The notes under the pieces: generated by a model
What the model was told of the DNA's origin: nothing
The model's input: only the letters and a program-made list of their open reading frames with translations
Databases searched by the model: none
Position numbers and translations under genes: made by a program
From: Desulfofustis sp.
Lineage (GTDB): Bacteria > Desulfobacterota > Desulfobulbia > Desulfobulbales > Desulfocapsaceae
Direction: 5' to 3'
NCBI GenBank assembly: GCA_022340565.1
Contig: JAJDNR010000018.1
Span: 43,800 to 107,799 of the forward strand
DNA: 64,000 nt
Shown here: one piece after another, positions 9,386 through 17,553 of the stretch
Layout of the letters: each line of letters begins with the position of its first letter
Position numbering within the stretch: the stretch's first letter is position 1

Positions 9386-10366
9386 ATGAAAAATTACCAG
9401 CCTGAACAATCCATACCGGTGAATGGACCCGGCGGATTCATTTCTTATATCATTATTGCCCTCCTGGTGGTCATTATCCTGATCCTGCTGGGGATTTTCT
9501 TCTTCGCCCCGGAGACGGCAACCAGGTTCGGCCGCTCTTTCTCTGGATCGTCGGTCGAGCTTGGTCAGAACGGCGGATCCGGTGCCGGAAATCAGGCCGA
9601 TTCAGCGGATCAGTCGATCGAGCTTTCCCAGACGGACCTAGCTGGCTCGGGCGCATCCCGGGAGCACACTGGCGCCGGCGGCACCGGCGAAGGCGATTTG
9701 GAAGGAGCCGAATCGGCTTCTGGTTCCGTTAGACTTGGAAATGAAACCAGCGAGGAACTGGCCGACAATATCGACGATTTTTTTGCAACGCTGGACAGCA
9801 GGGATTATATCAAGGATTTTCAACTTGACGCCCCCAGCGATGTCTATTTTCCGAAACTGATACAAAACCTCACCGACAACCCGCCAGTCGTCAGCGGCGA
9901 AACCGATGACCTCTTTACCATTCTGCAGAACACCGCGCATTTCTTCAGAATCATAGGGAAAAAGAACATTCTTTTGCTGAAGGGCATTCTTGACCGGGAA
10001 CGGGACACCTTCGAAGAGACGCTCGCCGATTTTTACCGGCTCACCGATGACCCGGAAAGTCTCAAGGAACATTTCAACCTCACCATCGGCGAGGATGAAC
10101 TCTATGCCTACGCCGGCTTCTTTCTCAATACCATGGGAGGACGGCTGTATCTGTTCCGCCGCGATTCGATGTCGCGAATGGTTGTCAGCTTTTACGCAAT
10201 CCAGATCATTGACAAGGCCAACAGAGAAGGCCGCAACAAATACGGCATAGCTATCAAGGATGCCATCGACAATCTGATCATTGAGATCGAATCGAGCCGC
10301 ATCAAATTGAAGATGCGCGACTACTATCTCGATCAGTTGTATGACCTGAAGGTCAGGTATCAATAG
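9386..10366 (+). CDS. Uncharacterised single-pass membrane-anchored protein
   Basis: 326 residues. One membrane segment (about 17-43), then a Gly/Ser/acid-rich linker (about 45-125), then an all-helical soluble domain (about 130-326) starting DNIDDFFATLDSRDYIKDF and containing RDYYLDQLYDLKVRY at the end. I do not recognise the domain. The topology suggests a short cytoplasmic N-terminus with the helical domain in the periplasm, but N-in/C-out is inference. It is followed by the aminopeptidase gene 119 nt later on the same strand. The low-complexity linker has skewed composition but the codon use of the rest fits its neighbours. Confidence 0.75.
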   Translation: MKNYQPEQSIPVNGPGGFISYIIIALLVVIILILLGIFFFAPETATRFGRSFSGSSVELGQNGGSGAGNQADSADQSIELSQTDLAGSGASREHTGAGGTGEGDLEGAESASGSVRLGNETSEELADNIDDFFATLDSRDYIKDFQLDAPSDVYFPKLIQNLTDNPPVVSGETDDLFTILQNTAHFFRIIGKKNILLLKGILDRERDTFEETLADFYRLTDDPESLKEHFNLTIGEDELYAYAGFFLNTMGGRLYLFRRDSMSRMVVSFYAIQIIDKANREGRNKYGIAIKDAIDNLIIEIESSRIKLKMRDYYLDQLYDLKVRYQ

Positions 10367-10485
10367 CCTGCTCAGCCTGACTAGCCCGATTTCCGTGGTT
10401 GCATCACAGCGGCGACAGGAACGGCGGGCCGACTTGTTTCGGGTCATGACAGCGTGATTCGATCAAACCCTCAACCCGGTGTGCC

Positions 10486-11793
10486 ATGGCCGACACGAAT
10501 TTCTGTCATTCTCTGTTTTCATGCATCCAAGCCAGTCCAACACCGTTTCATGCAGCAGATTTCCTCAGTCGTCAGCTGCAGGAAACCGGTTTCGTTCTGC
10601 TCGAGGAAAACCGGCCCTGGCACCTCGAAGGTGGCGGCAGATACCTGGTCATCAGAAGCGGATCGGTGATCGCCTTCACCATCGGTGAGACTTTTGACAG
10701 CGACCAAGGATTCAGGATCATCGGCGCTCATACCGATAGTCCCTGCCTGCAGATCAAACCGCATCCGATGGACGGGAGGCAGCCTTACTTCCAATTTGGG
10801 GTAGAAAAATACGGCGGGGCAATCCTGTCCACCTGGCTGGACCGCGAACTCTCCCTTGCCGGTCGAGTGACCGGCCTCACCGCTAACGGTGAAATCGTGA
10901 CCTGCCTGGTCGATTTTCAGAAACCGCTGCTGACCATTCCAAGCCTCGCCATCCACCTCGACAGAGAAGCAAACGACGGCCGTGCGATAAACGCGCAAAC
11001 CGATCTCTGCCCGGTCCTGTCACAAACGATCGCCGATGCCGATGACTGGAATATGGAACTCGTCGAACAGATCAGAAAACAATACCATGAACACCCGATC
11101 CGCTCGATTCTCGGGCGCGACCTGTTCTGCTACGACTGCAGTCCTCCCCGTTTTTTGGGAATCCATGACGATTTCATATCCGCACCTCGGCTTGACAATC
11201 TGTTGAGCTGTTTCGTCGGAATGACCGCCATCCGTCGATGCCGGTCGATCGCAAACTGCATGTTCATATTCACCAATCATGAGGAGATCGGTTCGATGAG
11301 CAGCGCTGGAGCATTGAGCAACTTCGCCTCCGCCACCTTATCGAGAATAGTTGATGACAGCGAGCGCCGCGCGATCTGCCTGAGCCGGTCATTTTTCCTG
11401 TCGCTCGACAATGCCCACGCGACCCACCCCAATTTCCAGGCGAAAAGCGACTCGGATCATGAGATCATCCTCAACAAGGGGCCGGTAATCAAACATAACA
11501 GCTCCCGCCGTTACTGCTCCCACGGTCAGAGCAGCGCGTTGTTCCGGCTGCTGTGCTCCGAAGTCGGAGTCGAAACGCAGGATTTCGTGATGCGCAGCGA
11601 CCTGGCATGCGGCTCGACGATCGGTCCCCTCACCACGGCCTCACTGGGCATCGACGGCATCGATGTGGGGGCCGCGACCTGGGCGATGCACTCGATACGG
11701 GAGGTAACCGGATCGCGTGATCCGGAATTGCTTTGCCATGTAGCTGAACATTTTTTTGATCGTGAGACATTTCCCGTTATATCAAAATGTTAA
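10486..11793 (+). CDS. apeB: M18 family metal aminopeptidase (ApeB/aspartyl aminopeptidase type)
   Basis: 435 residues. Cytoplasmic dodecameric exopeptidase family using two zinc or cobalt ions. Visible motifs: GAHTDSP (His82, Asp84, metal and catalytic), APRLDNLLS (bridging Asp), FTNHEEIGS (catalytic and metal Glu pair), DNAHATHPN (near the domain end) and ATWAMHSIRE (last metal His). Length matches the family. The ATG at 10486 has no strong ribosome site. Substrate preference (acidic versus neutral N-terminal residues) cannot be read from sequence. Confidence 0.93.
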   Translation: MADTNFCHSLFSCIQASPTPFHAADFLSRQLQETGFVLLEENRPWHLEGGGRYLVIRSGSVIAFTIGETFDSDQGFRIIGAHTDSPCLQIKPHPMDGRQPYFQFGVEKYGGAILSTWLDRELSLAGRVTGLTANGEIVTCLVDFQKPLLTIPSLAIHLDREANDGRAINAQTDLCPVLSQTIADADDWNMELVEQIRKQYHEHPIRSILGRDLFCYDCSPPRFLGIHDDFISAPRLDNLLSCFVGMTAIRRCRSIANCMFIFTNHEEIGSMSSAGALSNFASATLSRIVDDSERRAICLSRSFFLSLDNAHATHPNFQAKSDSDHEIILNKGPVIKHNSSRRYCSHGQSSALFRLLCSEVGVETQDFVMRSDLACGSTIGPLTTASLGIDGIDVGAATWAMHSIREVTGSRDPELLCHVAEHFFDRETFPVISKC

Positions 11794-11871
11794 TGTTATA
11801 AGTACGACAATGTGGCAATTGACTTTCGGCCGCTCTTGCGGTAGCACATATAGCTGGCAACATAACCACGG

Positions 11872-11883
11872 ATTCTTAAGAAT
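11872..11883. repeat. Perfect 12-bp palindrome upstream of the cytochrome gene
   Basis: ATTCTTAAGAAT is self-complementary and sits about 155 nt before the pentaheme cytochrome. It could be a dimeric regulator site; a single short palindrome can also be chance. Confidence 0.3.
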
Positions 11884-12037
11884 ATTCACCGTCTATGCAA
11901 AATTTTGAAAGTTCGGCCTTACGACGCTTCGACGATTTCAAAATCAGCCATGCCGCACTCCGGCTTCTTATCGATCGTGTCGAAGTTGTTTTCCGATCTG
12001 TTTCACTCACCCATCAATTCTGACTGAAGGAGGAACC

Positions 12038-13381
12038 ATGAAAAGGGCGTTTATCGCTGGTATCGCCGCTTTTGCCGGTGCCGCGCTGATGGCGTTCAAC
12101 GCTTACAGCGAAGGCGGGCCGAAGCCGGAACCGTTACCAAAGGCAAAAACCATTGCAGAACTGGCCGAACGCTATGATTCGGAGCGGTGCGCAGAGTGTC
12201 ATGAGGATATTTACGACGAATGGCAATATTCACTCCACTCCCATTCGATCCTCGGATCTCCCCGAACGGCTCCTACCATTATCACCGCCATTGAAAACGG
12301 GATAAAACTCTTCCCCTACTCCGGGGTGAAAAACGACGAGGATCTCACTGTCGAACACCTGATGATCTGCGCCAAATGCCATCTGCCTCAACTCGACGAA
12401 GCGACCGACGACGTTGCCCGCGAGATAGTCGCGACCATCAAGGGCTGGCAGCAGGCCTACCGGGATGGCGACACAGACAAGGCCGAGAAACTCGAGGAGA
12501 CCATTGCGAGCCTGAACATCGGCTGTACCGTCTGTCATCAGAAAGTTGCAATCATACACAAATGGGCGGATGGATATCCGCAGTACGATACCGTTTACGG
12601 TTCCTCGGAGGGTGACCATGAGGACGAGGAGCTCGTCAAAATGGCGGAAGCCCCGGCAATCGGCGAATCGATTTTCTGCGGCCAGTGTCATGGACTCGGT
12701 CCGAACTTCGAACTCGATCATCCGTCTCAGTGCGCAACCCTTTACGGCAGCTACCTCTTTGCCTACGTCGCGCACGGCGGCAGTGAGACCTGCCAGGAAT
12801 GCCACATGGAGAAATCGGGGCTCGGCCATGACATGCAGTCCTACAAGGACGAAGCGATGATCGACATGGCCCTCGATGTCAAAGTCGAAGGCAGATCCAT
12901 ATTCTGGCGCAAGAACAAGGCTGAAGGCGTCGTTCCGATCGGCATCATCGATGTATCCATGTACAACAAGGCGGGACATGTCATCCCGGACGGCTGACCG
13001 ACTCCGAACCGGCTGGTCCTGGATGTGACCGCGACAACCAAGGATGATGAAGTAGTATTCAACGAACAACGTATCTACATGCCGTTCCCGGGAAGATTAG
13101 GCAGAGGCAAGGAGATGGGCAGAGGGCCGTATGAAAAGAGCGGTCTGCTCAGGGAAACGAGCCTTGCTCCCGGCAAGACAACCCATGAAACATTCGAAAT
13201 CACCTATCCTTTCGAGGATAAGGAAAAAGATGGTAAGACCAGACGAGAGCTTATCGAGGACGAATTGACCGTCACCGTGACCCTGTGGTACGTGCCGTTT
13301 GGTGAATTCGATGGAAACGAAGTGGCCTTTTTCGAAACAGAAAAAGACATTAACCTGAAAACGGAGTGGGTCTGGAGATAG
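12038..13381 (+). CDS. Candidate selenoprotein: secreted pentaheme c-type cytochrome, Sec320
   Basis: 447 residues if the TGA at 12995-12997 is read through. Residues 1-24 are a signal peptide. Five CxxCH heme sites are visible: CAECH (51-55), CAKCH (111-115), CTVCH (163-167), CGQCH (214-218) and CQECH (252-256). After the hemes comes a beta-rich C-terminal domain interrupted by the TGA: AGHVIPDG-U-PTPNRLVLDV. Multiheme cytochromes of this type usually carry GHxxPxG followed by Cys or another residue here, so Sec replacing Cys is the natural reading. The stretch after TGA continues as clear protein for 127 codons. Strong ribosome site AAGGAGGAACC. The adjacent rhodanese is probably a functional partner. 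Electron donor and acceptor are unknown. Confidence 0.85.
12998..13024 (+). promoter_or_regulatory. SECIS-like hairpin for Sec320
   Basis: Stem 13009-13012 with 13019-13022 (one G-T pair) closing the loop CTGGTC (13013-13018), 15 nt after the TGA. The stem is short (4 bp), so this is the weakest of the three SECIS candidates; an alternative pairing 13008-13010 with 13015-13017 has loop GGCT. Confidence 0.5.
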
Positions 13382-13771
13382 AGGTCTCCCGACCATCCCT
13401 ACCCCTGGCAAAGCCCATGCGCTCGTCGAGTGCATGGGCTTTGCGCCATTCGTGCGCTACTGATGCGCTATCAAGAATCGAAATTTTCATTGTAATTTTC
13501 TGAAAAAGATTTACTTTATTTAATTGTTTAATTATTTAATTTATTGTCAAACCTAAGGCTACCTTGAAAAATTAGGGTTTTGGTTCAAAATCAAGGCACG
13601 CAAGGAAATTTTACCGGAGGCATATAGTTCATATGTCGAGGATTAAATTTCCATGCGTAACGCAGAGCTTGGGACAAGAAACAATTTTTCAAGCTAACCT
13701 TACGGTATTCCGCCTTAAACCTGCAGCACATGTTTTTCGTATCAATTCAACATCGACACAGGAGGATTCTT
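13382..13771. other. Intergenic region between the seleno-cytochrome and seleno-rhodanese genes
   Basis: 390 bases. It holds a strong hairpin at the left end (13408-13444), a markedly AT-rich block (about 13490-13560) that could house a promoter, and the AGGAGG ribosome site of the rhodanese at the right. A 53-codon frame from ATG 13633 overlaps the rhodanese start but has no convincing features. No known riboswitch was recognised. Confidence 0.55.
13408..13444 (+). terminator. Hairpin after the cytochrome gene, terminator-like but without T run
   Basis: Perfect 13-bp stem 13408-13420 with 13432-13444; the 11-nt loop can itself pair CTCG with CGAG. No T tract follows, so it may protect the mRNA 3' end or need Rho rather than act as an intrinsic terminator. 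Confidence 0.6.
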
Positions 13772-15100
13772 ATGAAATTGAAAGGTATCGTTAATCTTTT
13801 GCCTTTTGCCCTGATGCTGGCACTGCTGGCCGCCGGCTGTGCACAGCAGGCCGACTCGACTGCCAAGGCCCCCGCTCAGCAGACAGCGCAGCAAGCCGAT
13901 CCTAACGTTTATACAGGACCGATCGGCGGCAAATCGAACAAGGCCAAGACCATTTCCATGACCGTCGGCAAAGGCGACGACGCCAAGGACGTGATGCTTC
14001 GCTTCGATGACAACACCGAGGGACTCGAGTATGCGAAGAAAGGCGAAGCGGCTATCATCAAGTGGGAACAGCGCGGTGACGACAAATACGCCACGATAAT
14101 CAAGCCCAAACTCGCCAAATTGCCCGAAGGCGTAACCGAAATCAAGGCCGATGAGCTTTATAAAATGCTATCTGATCATGTACCGATGTTTCTCGCCGAT
14201 GCCCGCCCCGAGATGCGCTACGACCAGGGTCATCTGCCATCGGCCGTTTCCATCCCGGTGCCGCTGCTCAAAGAGAAGAAAGCCAAGGTCCTGCCTAAGG
14301 ACAAAAACCAGCTGATCATTTTCTACTGCGGAGGGTACACCTGAGGCATGTCGACTGAAAACGCCGGTCTGGCGAGACAGCTTGGCTATACCAACGTTCG
14401 CGCATTCCTGGGTGGCGAGCCCGCCTGGAGCGAAGCCGGATATCCGGTGTACGCATCCAACGACTTTGTTGTGAAAGGCAATATCGTGCTGCTTGACCTG
14501 CGCTCAGGAGATGCTCCGGTGCAGGGAAGAATTCCGCGGTCGGTCAATATCAAGTACGAAGACCTTGAAAGCCGCATGGATGACATCCCCCGCAATGCGC
14601 CGGTGGTCCTCTATGCCGACAACCTCGATGACGTCACTGACGCTTATGAGGACATGAAGGATGCAGGCTTCAATACCGTTGCGATGGTAAAAGGCAATTT
14701 TCAGGGCTGGGTCGCCTCCGGCGGCGCGGTTGAATCGGGACCGATTTTCTCCAATGAAATAAAGTGGGTGCGAAAGCTCGGCAAGGGCGAGGTATCGGTC
14801 GATGAATTTAGAAAAGCGGTCAAGGGCGAACTTCCCGACACCTTCGTAATCGATGCCCGTACTCCCGATGAAATCAAGGAACTGGGAATATTCACGAACA
14901 CCGTTAACATCCCTCTCGACGAGATTCCCAAACGAATGAACGAGATTCCCAAAGACAAGCGGGTTTTCGTTCACTGCTCGACCGGCGCACGGGCTGATCT
15001 CGCCTATCGAGAATTGATCAAGAATGGGTACGACGTTAAATTCCTGCTGCTCAACATCAGCGATCCGGAATGTGACTGCCCGATTATCATACCGGAGTAA
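13772..15100 (+). CDS. Candidate selenoprotein: triple-rhodanese lipoprotein, Sec191
   Basis: 442 residues if the TGA at 14342-14344 is selenocysteine. A lipoprotein signal ends in the lipobox LAAGC. Then a small beta domain (about 45-115) and three rhodanese-like domains. Domain 1 (about 120-235) has its active loop FYCGGYT-U-G, so Cys186 and Sec191 lie in a C-x4-U arrangement where relatives have C-x4-C. Domain 2 (about 238-325) has lost the active Cys (LYADNLDD). Domain 3 (about 335-442) has HCSTGARADLAYREL with Cys402. The open frame continues 250 codons after TGA and completes domain 1. Start set by AGGAGG 6 nt before ATG 13772. Likely anchored in the outer membrane, handling sulfane sulfur or selenium; the substrate is inference. 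Confidence 0.9.
14345..14376 (+). promoter_or_regulatory. Bacterial SECIS-like element for Sec191
   Basis: Four-base-pair GC stem 14362-14365 with 14371-14374 closing the pentaloop GGTCT (14366-14370), which begins 21 nt after the TGA. The loop is identical to that of the Sec49 gene. Confidence 0.7.
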
Positions 15101-15125
15101 TCTCCGACAATCACGCCTGCAGAAA

Positions 15126-15162
15126 GGGAACGGCCGGACCCCTCCGGCTGTTCCCTTTTTTT
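15126..15162 (+). terminator. Rho-independent terminator of the seleno-rhodanese gene
   Basis: 13-bp stem 15126-15138 with 15143-15155 (one G-T pair), loop CCCC, followed by seven T. Confidence 0.92.
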
Positions 15163-15223
15163 ATGTTCCCGTGTACAGTGTCGATTCGGCATGTTGTATA
15201 CCAATCTCAAACAGCAATGAATC

Positions 15224-16906
15224 ATGGGCAGCGAAGACCAGAAAATCATCTATTCGATGATCAAAGTCAGCAAGGCTTACAACAACCGTCCGGTTCTGAA
15301 AAACATCTCCCTCTCCTATTTTTACGGGGCCAAGATCGGCGTTCTCGGTCTGAACGGATCCGGAAAATCCTCCCTGTTGAGAATCCTTGCCGGCATCGAC
15401 AGCCAATTCGATGGCAGGACGGTGCTCTCACCGGGTCACACCATCGACTATCTCGAACAGGAGCCGGTGCTCGATCCGGATAAGACGGTCCGGGAAGTCG
15501 TCATGGAAGGGGTGCGCAAGACTCTGGATCTGCTCGAAGAGTTCAACCGCATCAACGAGCAGTTCGCGGAACCCATGGACGACGATCAGATGCAGGCGTT
15601 GATCGACAAACAGGCGGAAGTCCAGGAAAAGCTCGATGCGATGTCGGCCTGGGACATCGACAGCCGGCTGGATATGGCCATGGACGCGCTGCGCTGCCCT
15701 CCATCGAATACCAGGTGCGGGGCGCTGTCCGGCGGCGAGAAGCGGCGGGTGGCATTATGCCGTATTCTGCTGAGGAAACCTGACATCCTGCTGCTCGACG
15801 AACCGACCAACCATCTCGACGCCGAAACCGTGGCGTGGCTTGAACGTCATCTCCAGGAGTACAGCGGAACGGTGATCGCGGTGACCCACGATCGCTATTT
15901 TCTTGACAACGTTGCCGGCTGGATCCTCGAGTTGGACCGGGGAGCCGGTATCCCGTGGAAAGGCAACTATTCATCGTGGCTGGAGCAGAAACAGAAACGG
16001 CTTGCCGCAGAGGAAAAACAGGAAAGCGAACGGCAGAAGACCCTGCAGCGCGAACTCGAGTGGATCCACATGTCGCCCAAAGGCAGGCGCTCGAAATCCA
16101 AGGCCCGCATCAATTCCTATCAGGAATTGCTCAGTTCCGGCACTGCCGAAGCGGTTAAAGACCTCCAGATCTACATACCCCCCGGCCCTCGGCTCGGGAA
16201 AAAGGTTATCGAGGCTTCGGGGCTGAAGAAATGTTTCGGCGAGCGGGTAGTGTTCGAAGGTATGGATTTCATGCTGCCGGCCGGTGGAATCGTCGGAGTG
16301 ATCGGCCCGAACGGGGCAGGTAAAACGACGCTGTTTAATCTTATTACCGGAAAAATTTCAGCTGACGAGGGAACCCTGGAGCTTGGTGAAACCGTCAAAC
16401 TGGCCTATGTCGATCAAAGCCGTGAGTCTCTGGATCCAAACCAGACGATTTTCGAGGCGATATCGGAAGGCCGGGACACCATCTGGCTTGGCACGAAAGA
16501 GATGAACAGCAGAGCCTATGTAGCACGCTTCAATTTCTCCGGCTCCGACCAGCAGCAGAAAATTTCGCAGATCTCAGGCGGCCAGAGAAACCGGGTGCAT
16601 CTCGCCAGGATGCTCAAGGACGGCGGCAACGTGCTGCTTCTCGACGAACCCACCAACGATCTTGACGTAAACACGCTTAGAGCGCTGGAAGAGGCTCTGG
16701 AAAACTTCCTGGGATGTGCGGTTGTAATCAGTCACGACCGGTGGTTTCTTGACCGGATCGCCACCCATATTCTCGCTTTTGAAGGGGATTCGCAGGTGGT
16801 CTGGTTTGAAGGCAATTATTCGGACTACGAAAAGGACCGCAAACGCCGGCTGGGAACCGAAGCGGATCATCCGCACCGTATCAAGTATCGGCAGCTGACG
16901 CGCTAG
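15224..16906 (+). CDS. ettA: ABC-F protein EttA (energy-dependent translational throttle)
   Basis: 560 residues, two ABC ATPase domains and no membrane part. First domain: GLNGSGKSS (about 42-50), LSGGEKRRV, LLLDEPTNHLDAE. Linker with the arm/P-site motif region. Second domain: GPNGAGKTT (about 364), ISGGQRNRV, LLLDEPTNDLDVN. Length and order match EttA, which binds the ribosomal E site and gates entry into elongation according to ADP/ATP. Its stop codon shares the palindrome CTAG with the stop of the convergent tsaC/sua5 gene. Confidence 0.95.
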   Translation: MGSEDQKIIYSMIKVSKAYNNRPVLKNISLSYFYGAKIGVLGLNGSGKSSLLRILAGIDSQFDGRTVLSPGHTIDYLEQEPVLDPDKTVREVVMEGVRKTLDLLEEFNRINEQFAEPMDDDQMQALIDKQAEVQEKLDAMSAWDIDSRLDMAMDALRCPPSNTRCGALSGGEKRRVALCRILLRKPDILLLDEPTNHLDAETVAWLERHLQEYSGTVIAVTHDRYFLDNVAGWILELDRGAGIPWKGNYSSWLEQKQKRLAAEEKQESERQKTLQRELEWIHMSPKGRRSKSKARINSYQELLSSGTAEAVKDLQIYIPPGPRLGKKVIEASGLKKCFGERVVFEGMDFMLPAGGIVGVIGPNGAGKTTLFNLITGKISADEGTLELGETVKLAYVDQSRESLDPNQTIFEAISEGRDTIWLGTKEMNSRAYVARFNFSGSDQQQKISQISGGQRNRVHLARMLKDGGNVLLLDEPTNDLDVNTLRALEEALENFLGCAVVISHDRWFLDRIATHILAFEGDSQVVWFEGNYSDYEKDRKRRLGTEADHPHRIKYRQLTR

Positions 16907-17553
16907 GGACTGTGTGCGGCTGCCTTTTGTATTGCTGCAAACGGAATTACCCCTTCCCGGATGCTGACCAGTCTGCCCCGACTGCATCCGACGATCGATG
17001 AACCGGGACTGGGCTCAAGCTTTCCCCCGTCGACAACGATGTCGATACGGTTATCGAAATAGTCGACCACTTCCTCCGCCGACCGTGCGGAGTGATGACC
17101 GCTGATGTTTGCACTCGTCGCCGTTATGACGCTGCCGGCGCAACGGCAGATTTCCGTGGCAATCTCGTTCGAAGAAATCCTGATTCCCACCGTCCGGGTT
17201 CCCGCGGTAAGCTGTTCGGGCAGATTGGAGAGAGCAGGAAACAGCAGGGTCAGCGGTCCCGGCCAGAACTGCTCGATGAGCTCTGCGTAGGTATCCGGGA
17301 TCTCAGCCGCCAGGCGCGGCAGCGCTGATACACTGGGGATCAGGACGAGTAGCGGCTTAGACAACGGCCTTTGCTTCAAGGTAAACAATCTTTTCAGGGC
17401 GCGCTCGTTGAATGCGTCGACCGCCAGTCCGTAAGATGTCTCCGTGGGAATTGCGGCGATGCCGCCTGCGACGATTACGGCAGCAGTCCTGCTGCCGTAA
17501 TCGTACTGGTCCGGGGTGATGCGTTCAGGAAGAGATTTTCCTGGCCTTGTCAT
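16903..17553 (-). CDS. tsaC: L-threonylcarbamoyladenylate synthase (Sua5/YrdC/TsaC family)
   Basis: 216 residues, YrdC domain only (no Sua5 C-terminal domain). Makes threonylcarbamoyl-AMP for the t6A modification of ANN-decoding tRNAs. Motifs: AAIPTETSYGLAVDAF, LFTLKQRPLSKPL (nucleotide-binding KRP..KPL variant), GPLTLLFPA and SVITATSANISG. ATG 17553 has AGGAAG just upstream; the longer frame before it is shadow of the purDE gene. It overlaps the 3' end of purDE by 29 nt, so the two genes are probably cotranscribed. Confidence 0.92.
   Translation of the reverse strand: MTRPGKSLPERITPDQYDYGSRTAAVIVAGGIAAIPTETSYGLAVDAFNERALKRLFTLKQRPLSKPLLVLIPSVSALPRLAAEIPDTYAELIEQFWPGPLTLLFPALSNLPEQLTAGTRTVGIRISSNEIATEICRCAGSVITATSANISGHHSARSAEEVVDYFDNRIDIVVDGGKLEPSPGSSIVGCSRGRLVSIREGVIPFAAIQKAAAHSP

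Noticed and set aside
13633-13794. 53-codon open frame upstream of and overlapping the rhodanese start
   Set aside because: The GGAGG before it is 12 nt away, composition is not protein-like, and it overlaps the well-supported ribosome site of the rhodanese.
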